From the NCBI GenBank assembly GCA_030686995.1, contig CM060686.1, positions 76,211,757 to 76,275,756 of the forward strand: 64,000 bases of DNA, given 5' to 3'. Each line of letters starts with the position of its first letter. Within the stretch, counting starts at the first letter, position 1. The translations under genes were made by a program, and so were the position numbers. This DNA comes from Artemisia argyi. Lineage: Eukaryota; Streptophyta; Magnoliopsida; Asterales; Asteraceae. This document shows positions 23,719 through 34,754 of this stretch, one piece after another. The notes under the pieces are model-generated. The model was not told where the DNA came from. It did not search any database and worked only from the letters and a program-made list of their open reading frames with translations.

Positions 23719-23992
23719 TTTATAGAAAACTAAAATGGGGTTGAATAGTTTTGCAGATTAAAATTATGTTTTAAAATATTCGATTTAAGTTTATGATCAA
23801 GATATATATGTGTATACTTGACAATAAACAATGACAGAGAGAATAAATAAGATGCAAGAACAATAAATATAAGTATCGAAAGATCAAACCGAGACAAGAT
23901 CATTTAAAATGGTTCGGCTACGAAGACTTCTTTCCTCGCCATACTTCACTCTCCGAGTAGCCAACTCGAGAGTTCGTAAACACTATTTCAAC
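23719..23992 (-). repeat. Truncated LTR fragment of a SIRE-like Copia
   Basis: Resembles the first 300 bases (plus-strand sense) of the LTRs at 26887 and 60553: GAAAACTAAAATGGGGTTGA, then TGGTTCGGCTACGAAGAC and CCAACTCGAGAGTT. It stops abruptly against an unrelated gag at 23993. Confidence 0.7.
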
Positions 23993-24251
23993 AATGTCCT
24001 TAACTGTATTCTGCTTCTGTTTGGTCACGAAGGTGAGGTAAAACTGGTGGGGTAAGGTTAGGATCTCCCGGATCTTGGATTTGTCGAGGCTTAAAAGGTA
24101 CTTCCATAATGGATTTTATCATGAGTTTTCCATTAGGCTTGGTTTTTAGATAACGAAGCATTCGACTTTGCCATTGAAGATACCCACCTTTCTCAAGCAT
24201 AGGAGAATAGTTTTCATTACCCGCTGCGTAAATATCTTTTTGAGTTGACAT
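23993..24251 (-). pseudogene. Copia gag, N-terminal fragment
   Basis: Starts MSTQKDIYAAGNENYSPML and includes LQWQSRMLRYLKTKPNGKLM and DPGDPNLTPPVLP. This is the N-terminus of a gag family very common in Asteraceae genomes (from memory). After 84 codons it stops and the sequence becomes the LTR fragment of another family, so everything downstream has been deleted. Its own leader, primer site and 5' LTR lie to the right (24252-25559). Confidence 0.8.
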
Positions 24252-25137
24252 TGTGTAAGTTGATTTTGGATTGATGATGTGTTACTGGTTTAAAAAAAAT
24301 TCTTGAAGGATTAAGTTTCTCGAAAACTTTACTTACAAGTTTAAGTTGGTTAAAGTTTCTTTGAATGTGTTTAAAATTATTTGAAATTTTTGTTTTTAGG
24401 TTCCTTTTCCACAAAAGTCCAATAATTACACAAAATATTACTCGAAATGGTCTGGTAACGTGAAGTTCTCGAAGGATAAAGTTCTCGAAATGTTCTAAGT
24501 TACTAGAAAGGTATCTAATGATGGTGAAAATTTCTCGAAACTCTAATTTTCAGGTTGAAAAGGTTCTTGCCTAAAAATACGGATTTTTCTCGAAACTTTC
24601 ATAAATATTATCCGAAACCTAAATTTCTCAAAACTCTTAACGTTACTCGAAATGCCATGTCACCAAAGTAGTGGAATCTCAACTATCTAAAGTACTCGAA
24701 ACTGCCACGTAGGATTACTCGAAATCAAAAGTTCTTGAAGAGCTAAAGTATTTGAAATCTGACTGTTTTTCTCGAAATTGCCACGTCAGCCAGGTAGTAG
24801 AACTCCAACTAAAAAGTACTGCCACCTACATTTCAAGAAAACTCGAATTTTTTGAGAAAAATCAAAATAATTTTTTTTCGAAAACTTTTCTGCTACAATA
24901 ACTTTCTACTAAATCCTAAAAACAGCTTCTTTTGTGATTTTTTTTAGGGTTTTCTTAGATGGATGACTAGGTTATTACTAAAACTACTCAAAAAATCAAA
25001 CCTTTAACTAATCTAACCATTAGTTCAAAGATTCAACCAATATGCAGTTTTTTGCAAACTTTGCGTTGTACTATCTTTCTACGAAAACTACAAAAATACT
25101 AACAAACCTAATAAATCTTACCAATAACTATCATAAG
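24252..25137 (-). other. Leader of the truncated Copia, with ACTCGAAA repeats
   Basis: Between gag and primer site. From 24430 to 24860 the motif CTCGAAA (TTTCGAG on the minus strand) recurs about 15 times at irregular 20-40-base spacing. No ORF. Confidence 0.6.
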
Positions 25138-25251
25138 ACACTGATACCAATTTTAGGCTCCCATTTATATCAACTTACTATGCAATATTCATGGTGACTT
25201 GATGGTGTTCATGGTGGTGGTGGTGGTGTTAGTGATGGTGCGACAGTATTA

Positions 25252-25303
<52 letters not shown>

Positions 25304-25559
25304 AATGGAGAGGTTCTATTATCACATACTAGACACACACACACAAGCACACACACAATGAAGCATGTGCACAACATATATGCCATATACAACGTCTATG
25401 GCCTTGGACTTGGGCTTTGTTCTCGTAGGCTCAGCCTAATCTCTTAGCCTATTAGTTTACTATCTATTGTCCATTACTTAGACTCTTACATAAACGCTAC
25501 TTAGTTCCTAAACTTAGAATGACCATCACTTCTATTACTTTATCCTAAAAGTAATGCTA
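25138..25559 (-). repeat. Primer site and 5' LTR of the truncated Copia
   Basis: CACTGATACCAA at 25138-25150 is the reverse complement of a TTGGTATCAGTG primer site. The LTR would run from about 25559 to 25154 on the minus strand, ending GGGAGCCTA, and contains a (GA)n tract at 25256-25300. The right edge is placed where Helitron-like coding sequence resumes, and is approximate. Confidence 0.55.
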
Positions 25560-26886
25560 AGATTCTTAAATAATTGCTTTATAAATTCTGGATACTGTCT
25601 GTCTTCGTCTAAAGCAACCCTTCCTCCCAGACAACGACGATGACATTCAACCCACCAACTTCTGGAATAACTTTTTAGTCGCTCTTCGTACCAAAAAAGA
25701 GCACCGCAATGCTCATACTTGATCACAGTCACACAAATACACATAATCAACATGCGGCCCTGGATAAGATAAGACCAAGATATGGATTCAAATACAAATC
25801 AAAATCACAAAAACAATTCAACATAATACAAACATAAGAGTAACAAAAACCACATACCTTGGGCCGCACGCTGTGTCTGACTACTGGTGCCACATATATG
25901 GTTCAAATCCTGTTTTGATATTTGACTAATTGCTATAAAACAATACGTCAGCAAAGGTTAAAACAATTTAAATCATCACCTAAATTATAGGCCAATGAAT
26001 TCTTGTCCCAATACTAACAGATCTCGCTTCTTACATGTAGTTGCTCCACCAACTTGTTTGGGCAATAAATTATTGCACATCAACGAAGATGCAGGGACAT
26101 TTCTATTTGCAGCATCACCAACAATATGCGAAGTATGTGAAACATCTTTGTTAGACGATTTAAAAAATATCGCACTACTTTTTACTGTCCGCTTTGACGC
26201 ATAAGTGCCTATTATACCTTTTAAAGCATTGGATGAACTACCAACCGCATAAGTAACAACATCTTTACTAAGACATCTCTTATCTGCAAGAGAACTGTTA
26301 CACACCAACGTTAAACTCTGATATGCCTCTTACAACTAATTCCAAGGAGGATCGATATGTAGATGTAATATACATACAAATGAAAAAAAGATTTAAAACC
26401 TAAAGATAAACCAAAAGCAATGCATATATACTTTTCTAACTAATACAGAAAATTACTCTTACTTACATGTACGTGCAATACCTCTTTTCGAAGAAAGTGC
26501 CAGAACTTGCAGCGAAGGAGGATTCGACGTTTTCAATTTAACATTACCTCGAGTCCCATGAGACTCATTACCAACCCCATCTCCAACTGATTTAAAGAAG
26601 ATCCCTTTGTTTATAGCAAAGGATCGATCGGCCCAAAAAAATTTTCCCCTGGTCGCAGGAACTAAAGTTCTGGCAGTAAAACTTTGAATGATCTCACATG
26701 ACCCAACATTAACATTATTCATGTTATGCGCACGAACAAAACCATTCACATCAACCGACTTAAAAACACACCCCTATTCCTTGCAACAATTGATTTGACA
26801 GTGACATTTCGCACACTGCCACGTGATCCAATCCTAACATTATTTAGGTTAGATGTACACAGAACGCTACTATTTAAATTTAGTTT
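25560..26886 (-). pseudogene. Helitron Rep/helicase gene, N-terminal part, broken
   Basis: The minus-strand segment 25753-25560 encodes YEHCGALFWYEERLK and later LGGRVALDEDRQYPEFIKQLF. This is the conserved N-terminal zinc-finger region of plant Helitron transposases (CxxCGALFWYxER ... GGKVxL ... PxxLxxLF); the usual second cysteine pair is partly lost (HRRCLGG). Upstream segments 26749-26459 and 26308-25985 are open and share a repeated theme (N-V-x-x-G-S followed by A-x-R-G). They look like the variable leader part of the same protein, with frame breaks or introns between. The catalytic Rep and helicase domains are absent because the Copia fragment at 23993-25559 interrupts the gene. Its start lies at 60425, beyond the inserted outer Copia. 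Confidence 0.7.
26882..26886 (+). other. Target site duplication of the outer Copia, left
   Basis: AGTTT, perfectly repeated at 60352-60356, 33.5 kb away. Confidence 0.9.
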
Positions 26887-28002
26887 TGTGGAAAACTAGA
26901 ATGGGGGGTTGAATAGTTTACTGCTTTTTAACTTGTTAATCTTTGAAAAGCTTTACGTGTAATCAATGATTCTAACTAATTATCAATAATTAATATGCAA
27001 GTATAAAGAAAGAAACGATCAAACCACAACGCGATTGTTTATCGTGGTTCGGCTACGAGGACTCTTTTTCCTTGCCCTACTCCACACCCCGAGTTTCCAA
27101 CTCGAGAGTTTCAAGCACTAGTCAACAAGCTCCTTTCACCAGTGGAGAAAACTTAACAATTGTCGCTTGTACTTTATCCGGTACAAAGCCAAATACCGGG
27201 TCCTAGTTCAAGGTAGAACTAACCTAACGTCGCCTATCCACTATTTCCGACATTAAGCTAGATGTCGAGTTCTTTTACAAGGGTACAACCACTCCCGTCA
27301 CACTATGTATTTTAAGGCATAAAATACTAATCGATCACTACTGAATATACACAATCAAATGAAGTGTAAACTACACTAAGTTTACACAATGCTAAGCTAA
27401 CAAGTCTTACAACGTTGTGTTGAATACTTGTAACTTCTCGGATGAACTTGTGAACTTCCTTTCTACATAAGAGAATCACACAAGTGAGTTGTTACTGAGT
27501 TAGATAAGATAAATGAGAGTATATGTGTAAATTATGACTCTAAGTGATGAAAGATTTATTGCAAGTGGCTTGGTATTTATAGACAAACAAACCAGACCAG
27601 TGGCGAAACTGGCAGAACCAAAACAAGGGTTCCGCCCTTGTAACCACAGGGTTCCGCCAGGTCTGACAGTCAAAGCCTTCAAGAAATCTTTCCATGTCTA
27701 GCAATGTCACATCAAGCTTCTTCAAGTCAACACACAATATATAGAGTAAGAGACCTTCTAAAATGTGTAAGAAGTCTTATGGAAATTCAAACACTCAACC
27801 TTTCCATAAATGCACATGTTACATTTTCTATATTTAGAAATATGAAAATGTTATGTTTAACATGAAATGTAAAGTCTAGTTATACAAGACTAACACTAAA
27901 ATCATGTTTTATTCCAAACTAAAGTTTACACTTTTTCGTTAACAAAACTTAGCAAAGATCGTAAAATATAAATAACGTTTTTAGATGATATTTGTATTAA
28001 CA
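26887..28002 (-). repeat. 3' LTR of the outer Copia
   Basis: Minus-strand sense: begins TGTTAATAC and ends TTTTCCACA. TATAAATA at 27581-27574 follows a GC-rich inverted-repeat cassette at 27591-27665. Polypurine tract at 28003-28015. Confidence 0.93.
27574..27665 (-). promoter_or_regulatory. LTR promoter: GGCGGAACC/GGTTCCGCC cassette plus TATA box
   Basis: The cassette holds CCAGACC...GGTCTG outer arms, GGCAGAACC with two GGTTCCGCC partners, and the perfect hairpin CAAGGGTTCCGCCCTTG (27624-27640). TATAAATA lies 10 bases downstream on the minus strand. The 5' LTR has the same layout. Confidence 0.55.
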
Positions 28003-28015
28003 GTCTCCCCCTTTT
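28003..28015 (-). other. Polypurine tract of the outer Copia
   Basis: Minus strand AAAAGGGGGAGAC directly abuts the 3' LTR start TGTTAATAC. Confidence 0.85.
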
Positions 28016-28747
28016 TGTTGATGACAAAACATAAACTTTATTTTTAAGTAAATCACTAATTCTAGTGTTAAGTCTTTAAAAGTTTGTTTTTAAACTTGTT
28101 TTACTCAATATCATGAATGATGTGATATTATATGCAAGAGTTAAGGATGAGAACAAGTTTAATATAAATTCTCCCCCTTTTTGTCAAAATAAAAAGATGA
28201 GTTACGAAGCGGAATTATGCAAGTGCTCCCCCCTAAATGGAGTGCCAAGTAAGGATACATGGATTTTGAACCTACAAAAGAAAGTTAGTGTCTAAAACAC
28301 AAGATATATATATATGTTACCATAACAAGGTATAGTACAATCATAAGACCTAAATGGTCAACCAACAATGCACACCTCATAGTAGAATGAAATTCAATTC
28401 ATGTAAAATTTGACTTTTAGAAAGTCAAAGACAAGAAATGAGGTGGATGGCATCCTACTTTTAAAAATAAAAAGAAACAAAGAACATAAAATCCTACTTC
28501 TATAAAAAGGAAACCATCATATTCCTTAATGAGAAACATCCTCTAAAACAAGGTCTAAGGGTGTTGAGGTGGATGAGAGATGGCATTTAGACGCTCCAAA
28601 ATGTGGTTTAGGATAAATCTCATTTCATATGTTAGCTCACGAATGTCCTTTTGACATCATTCACTTATATGAGCAGTTCTCTCACAATGTCTGCAATTAT
28701 GGCGGGGAAAGTTAGGTGGAAGAGGAATTTCATTTGTTGTTGGAGAA
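28016..28747 (-). other. Non-coding 3' region of the outer Copia
   Basis: Between the last ORF and the purine tract. Further purine-tract look-alikes occur near 28170 and 28227. No ORF. Confidence 0.5.
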
Positions 28748-29152
28748 TCATTGGTGCTTAATGGAGCAAATGTGGATGGTTGAGAAGTGTTTTGATTTCC
28801 TACAATAGATGAGTACTGTTTGGAAATCCATGATATGGTTGAGATGAGAGTTAACCATATGCTTGAAAGCATAAAGGTGGTTCAAACGAGTTTTGAGTTC
28901 TTCATGAGTGCTTGGAGATTTGGCCCATATGGATGCATCTATTTCCTCATAAGAAGGAAATACAGAAGCAAAGTGTTGGGAATGCTCTTGTGGTGGTTCT
29001 TGTTGTTGAGCATAATGGCGGAAGCTTGGTTCTCCGTAAAGAGGATCATGAATGTCTTTGTAAGTGGGGTGGAACAACAATGATTGTGGTTGTGTATGAA
29101 TTTGATCTTGTGGAAAAATTGAGGGTCTAACATATCGGTAAGCCAACCACTC
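28748..29152 (-). pseudogene. Outer Copia 3'-terminal ORF, C-terminal half
   Basis: Open on the minus strand to the stop at 28748, with YVRPSIFPQDQIHTQPQSLL, PSYEEIDASIWAKSPSTHEE and LKTRLNHLYAFKHMVNSHLN. It continues in frame from 52805-53307 once the nested element and one 5-base repeat are removed. A similar Pro/Gln/Tyr-rich protein with a terminal helical segment is encoded at 62348-63052 in the neighbouring Copia. Function unknown. It is the last ORF of a SIRE-like element, in the position of the envelope-like gene. Confidence 0.65.
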
Positions 29153-29561
29153 TGTTATGTCCTTAGTTTTATATCATTCCACACATATGAGATCTAGAGA
29201 GAGAAAGATGAGAAACAAGAGAGGAAATAAGAGAGGATTTCTTATTCCTTGGACCAACCAACCAACACCTCTCAAATGAGAGGTTACATAGTATTTATAC
29301 TAGTAGTCTTAGGGCTTCACATGACTTACAACATATTACATAACTAGCCCTTAGACTTTAACAAAACATGTAAACATTAATAAACTAGCATAAAACATAT
29401 TAAATCTTTAATGTACTAACATAATATTGCAACCTATTACATGGCTCATTGACTCGATAATGATCGTCACTTCAAGTGTTCCCAACAATCTCCCCCTAAG
29501 GGACGATCATTGAGATCTCTCTTTGATTGCATTTATGATCATCACTTTTGCGTTTCCAACA
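29153..29561 (-). repeat. 3' LTR of the nested Copia
   Basis: Minus-strand sense begins TGTTGGAAACGC. About 70 bases in, it contains a second purine tract followed by TGTTGGGAACAC (29496-29480), i.e. a purine-tract/LTR-start pair inside the LTR. TATAAATA near 29299-29292. Confidence 0.9.
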
Positions 29562-29575
29562 ATCTCCCCCTAAAG
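29562..29575 (-). other. Polypurine tract of the nested Copia
   Basis: Minus strand CCTTTAGGGGGAGAT next to the LTR start. A near copy lies 75 bases away inside the LTR. Confidence 0.8.
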
Positions 29576-32358
29576 GGGTGATCATTTGAGATCTCTTTTG
29601 CGACCTGTGGGTTATGGGTCCAACAATAGAAATGACAGATCTTTTGACTTCTTTAATGCTTGTTGTTTTGAACTTTGAGTCTTTGTGTAATAGCTTTTCT
29701 AGATACTTTGTTCCAACCATGCTTTGAAATCTTCGTTCTTGTTGTTGTGATTAAATGATGGAGTAATCTGCCTTTCGTCACTTCTGCGTCTGTGGTGGTT
29801 GTCCGCCATTCCAATATGCTCATACATCTTTGGACTTTGACTTTCACATGCACGTAGTTCCCTTTCTTTCACTTTGATCTTTAGTCTCCTTACTTTGTAG
29901 ATTCTTCTTTTTGGCGTAGAATCTTTCTTTGAACTTTGTGGTGCTTAGATCTTTGGGGAAGCTATCATTGGCTTCAAGATGTATGCATGAGCATGCTGGA
30001 ATCTACCATCATAGAGGTGATTTGTACCTCCAGCTCCAGGTAAACAGTTAGCAATAATCAACCGGTACTTACAAATAAGGAATTAGAGCTCGTCAACATC
30101 ATATTGTGAAGACTCCTTCTAATCCTTATCAAGGTCGTTCCCATGTCAGATACCCTCGAAGGAGCTTACGAGACCTACTAAGTAGCTCAATGACTGGGTG
30201 AGTCGATGGGGATCACTCCACGACTGTAGACCACTATGGAACCACCGCGAACACTAAGCGTAACCCACAAGGAGTTACCAAAGTGACCTGTTGTCAGGGC
30301 TGTTTGATGTTGACCCTGGCAGGAGTTTCCGTTCAATCATTGAGAAATACATAATTAAATCCTCTCATAAACGTTCTCGGCAGATTGCTAAGATCTGCGA
30401 AGGACTCGATAATGTACAACTAGTGTCCATTAAGTATTTCTAAGAGATCTTTGATGTATCTCATGGCTCTAGACTCGATAAGTGCACACTTAGGTTTCTT
30501 ATGCGGAGACTAGGGAGGGGTCTCCTGCTTCAATATCAACCATCTCTAGGTGATTATTCGATAGATTACACTGGTTCCCCGTGAGAATGAAACAAGCTCT
30601 TTTAAGAGAACTTGAGTGGTTAAGAAGGTTTAGTGCATTGCGTCATTGGGTCCATGACGACTTTTATCTTCAATACCGGTGTTGTCTTTGCAACAACCAG
30701 TAGCATATGAATAGAACCCGGTGTCTGCCCTAAGGTTGAACATATGGAGGGCTATTTCTTTTCACCCTTTTTCTTTACTTTTCTTTTTAATTCTTCAACT
30801 CCTTCTTTCCCCTTTCATTCTTTTCTCCTTTTTTCGTATCATACCTAAGGACTTCTAATTCTAACTATTGGTGATGTCCTTGGGTAGATCCCTCCGGCTC
30901 TGGCGGATCATAGGACGATTTTTCCTATCTTAATCACCTTATAACTCCATGATTATCCTATATTTGTCATGAAACCTTTGATTGAAAATCTCTCAAAGTG
31001 TTAGTAATTATCAAACATTTTGTTTAACACTTTGAGAGTTTTTGTATTAACTTTTGAAGGGCTCTCCCTTCATGTGTGCTCATAAGTTTTTAATAAATTT
31101 GCACATGCGGGAGGAGCAAGCACTTTTAGAATTGATCCACTTTCAGTGAACAAGACCGATTCGAGACACGCTTACATCACTAGTTATACTAGCTTGAAGT
31201 TATTACCCGGCCTGGTCAAGTCCACAGAAAGTTTCTCGAGACGGTACCTTTCTACTTAGACAAATCCTTTTCGAGACACGCTTATGTGGCTAGTTAAAGA
31301 GTTCCATTGTCAGCTTTTAGCTAACAACTAGCTCTAGTAACTAACTTGATGTTATTACCCGTCGAGGATAAGTCCTTTCGATTATTAACTTTTATGTTTT
31401 GTCAATTCTTGGGTGAATCTGAGTCTAGCTCACATGAGATTTGACTTTTAAGCAACATTGAACTTTCATATTTTAATCACTTTCACTTTTCTCCCCCTCA
31501 AAAATAGCATATGAGATGTTGTTTTTGATAAACTTTTGATTAAAATATGCTTTTTGAGTCTTATGGGGAGATATCAACAAGAACTTTTTGTTCTTCAAAA
31601 CGATGAGTTTTCAAGTGCTCCCCCTCAACAAGTGAATACTTGTTGAGGTGAAATACTTGTCTTTTGAGCAGAATTATGGAAATCAGAAAATGTTTGATTA
31701 ATTCTACTCAAAAGTAAGAAACCTTCGCTCCTTATATTAGGATTGAGGCACTGAAGCGTACCTCAGGGTCCTTTCATTACAAGCACGGGTTGTACATTGT
31801 TATATGTGCACAAACCATTAAGCATGATATTGATGGAACATTTTGTTTTGGAAATACTCCCCCTCAAAACTCGCATATGTTTTGAGAATTATAAACTTTT
31901 TAGAGTTTGGGGGAAGGAGTCTTCTTGAAGCAAAATTCTGAAAGATTTAGAAATTTCAGTTTGAAAAATTCTTGAATAAATTTTGCTTCAAGGTAACTAA
32001 AACTTTATACGCTGAAATACTCCCCCTCAAAACTAGCATGTATTTTGACATTTTTAAACTTTGGAGCAAATTGGGGAGTAAAGATTTGAAAAATTTTGGG
32101 CAAAATTTTGAAAAGTTTTGAAAAAACCTTTTGAAAAATTTTGAATAAATTTTGCTCAAGATTAAGAAGTTTTAGATAAGCTTTGCATGAGAACTTCTTC
32201 TTGTTTTTAAGGATAAGTGCACGTTTGGTTTTTAAAAAATGGTTTAGCAAGGCACTTTCCTTTCTTTGAAACCCAAGTTGTACACTAAAATATGTGCACA
32301 AGTCGTAATGTTTAAGCCCGGGTTGTAAGCTGATATACTTACAAGCCATTAGATTAGA
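29576..32358 (-). other. Non-coding 3' half of the nested Copia
   Basis: About 2.8 kb without a domain. It contains at least four isolated minus-strand GAGGGGGAG tracts (31492, 31618, 31857, 32021 on the plus strand as CTCCCCCTC), each followed by similar AT-rich text. This is where pol would be in a full element. Confidence 0.6.
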
Positions 32359-33828
32359 TTAGACAACAACCTTGGGAACCCATTTAAGCACGGCGCCAAC
32401 GGGTTTACCAAATTTTAAAATCCATTTGTAAGTTGTGTCAATCTGATTTAAAGATATTAAATTCCAACGAGGACTGAAAACCGGTGTTTCATTTTGAAAT
32501 AACACTCGTGGAATCAATGGAGATTTAAAACTCTTTTTCCGTTGAAAATTGTTTGAGAAACCCGGCGTTTCCCTTGGAGTTTTAAAATCTGAAGAAGAAG
32601 ATTTCCATCTAGAGTTGAACCTCATGGGTTCTCTTTGAAAATTTGTTTCTATGATAAATGGAAACCTTCCGGTATTTGGAATGTTCAAAGCAGAGTCGTT
32701 CTTATGTTGTAGCGAAAGCAATTCTGATATTGAATACTTGAAAGGTTTTGAACGACTTTGCTTTGGTCTCCACACTTGCTTTACCGGTGTAAAACGAGAG
32801 TGTGGAGTTTGAAAAACATGATTCTTTTCTTTTGAAGCATTTGGGGGTTTTGAAAAACCTTGTTTTGGTCTCCACACTTGCTTTACCTGTGTAAAATGAG
32901 AGTGTGGAGTTTGAAGAACTTGTTTCATTTTACTTGAAGCATTTGGATTTGAAAACCTTTTGGAAGTAAATGTTTCGGAAAAACTTGGTCTCTTTGTAAA
33001 CTTCCTTCCTTTTTGCAAAGAATTGGTTGTAAACTGAGAAACCCTTTTCGAAAATGGTTTTGAAGATTCACCCGTGTAAACCTTCTTCGAAACACTCACT
33101 TCTGGTGTTGAAACATTTGAAATTGGAGCTTTACCCTTTGATCGGTTAAGAGTATCAAACTTCACTTTTAAAGCATTGTATGAAATTCTCAAATCATTGT
33201 ATTCTTTTTGAAGATGATCTTGGGATGCCAATTTTGATTATAAAGAAGCAATTTGTTTCAAAAGTTGATCTTTTTCGGCTTTTGAATCATCTGTTTTACG
33301 AGCCAATTTCCGTTCGAACTCAACATTTTCTTTTTCAAGTCTTTCAAAATAATTTTCAAATTTGGTTACTTTGTTGCAAAAGTCAGTTTTGGCATCTTCA
33401 AAATTGTTTGTTTGTTGAGCTAAAACCGTTTCAAGCTCAACCACTTTCGTTTGAAGCACATGATTTTCATTTTCAAAAAGATACATTTTCTCCCCCGTTT
33501 CCTTTTCAAAATCTGGAGTATTAGAATCGAACAGGGGTTTTGGGAAGGAAACTTTTGTGATTTGAAAATTAACATTTTTCTTTTTCATTGATTCAATCTT
33601 TTGTAAAACATTTTCAAACCTTTTATCAGCGAATTCATACAATTGAGACTTCAATTCTTTAGTCTCTTTTTGTTTCAAGTTTGATTTTTGTGTCTGAACT
33701 CGTGAACGTTTGACCGAATCAAACAAGTTTTTGTAAATCTGTTTCAAACGCTCAATCTCTTTTTCGTATTTTGAAATTTGACATTTCATTGACACGTTTT
33801 CGTTATCAACTTGTTCAAGCTTTGACAT
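32359..33828 (-). pseudogene. Nested Copia gag-linker: coiled coil plus QVWRPKQ repeat region
   Basis: One frame of 490 codons interrupted by a single TAA at 33240-33238. The N-terminal part (33828-33241) is a long charged coiled coil (KYEKEIERLKQIYKNLFDSV). The C-terminal part is Ser/Lys/Phe-rich and holds two copies of QTPHSxFTxVKQVWRPKQ, then LKFGKPVGAVLKWVPKVV. This order is what I know from the region between gag and integrase in many Asteraceae Copia proteins. It could bind nucleic acid. No zinc knuckle seen. Confidence 0.65.
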
Positions 33829-33986
33829 CCAGGGGTTTTCAAAAGACTGCTTTTCAAGATTGTGTTGTAAAGCTAGCTCAAAGTTAATGCTTTTTGCTTG
33901 ACATATTTGAAAATGTGTTCAAGAGAAAATATTTGACGTTTAAGTTTCTCTTGAATGTCACTTGACTCTTTTAAAATTTTCTCATT

Positions 33987-34754
33987 TTAGTGTCTCAACA
34001 TCTCATTTTCCACTTTTAAGTTTTGAGACTCAACAATCAATGATTTATCATATGGAGTTTTTTCATAGATTTTCAATTTAGCTTCTAAATCAACATTTGA
34101 AGCACATTCTTGATTATGATTCATATTGTCATGTTCAACCATACCTCCATTAGGATCCATATGTGGAGTCTCAGGGGTGATATCACTATCAACCTGATTC
34201 ACCACACATGTGTCGTTAATGTACTCAGGCTGTTCATGACTTTGCGTCTCATAAGCAAACACATTATCGAATCTATCATCATCATTAGATTGATGTACCT
34301 AAACGAGTGCGACTGAACTTTGTGAAGGACTGACAGCAGCTGCATTATTCAAACCATCCTTACTTTTGTGTTTCCCGTCAGCATCTGAATCATTCCCTGG
34401 AGTGCTACTTTCATTCTGCTGTTCTGATAATGCACTATTACCCGTGAAAATCAAATTATCATCCGATGTCCCTTCATTGTTGACCATCCCCATTTCAATT
34501 CTTTCTTGTTCTTTTCCTTTTAACTCTCGTTCTTGCAATTCTTTTTCATTTGACTCTCTCTTCTTTTCCAGCATATCTCTTAAATTAAAAAGAAAACTAA
34601 AACGGATATCTCTTTCTCTTTTAGTGGATATCTCCATGTCTTTTAAACTTGATTCCATTGAATTTCGTGTGAAATGAAAATGGATCTTGTAGACGATAAA
34701 GAAGTAGTTTTGTTTCTCAAATGAATCTCTTGTCCGTTGTTCATGGTTTCTCAA
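33987..34754 (-). pseudogene. Nested Copia gag-like ORF, upstream part
   Basis: One frame of 256 codons from ATG 34754 with a single TAG at 34301-34299. It carries charged helical sequence (LEKKRESNEKELQERELKGK) and, after the stop, FAYETQSHEQPEYINDTCVV, a signature familiar from Asteraceae Copia gag-pol linkers. It is out of register with 33828-32359, so one frameshift separates them. The usual gag capsid (UBN2) domain is not visible upstream. Confidence 0.6.

Noticed and set aside
27500..27737. Short minus-strand frames in the LTR, with a similar one at 59850-60086
   Set aside because: They lie across the LTR TATA box and cassette and differ in frame between the two LTRs, so they are not genes.
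28820..29130. Plus-strand frames opposite the outer Copia ORF
   Set aside because: Shadow frames of the minus-strand ORF at 28748-29152.
31956..32349. Phe/Lys-rich minus-strand frames downstream of the nested Copia gag
   Set aside because: Low-complexity translation of repeated TTTTGAAAAATTTTG text; no pol motif.
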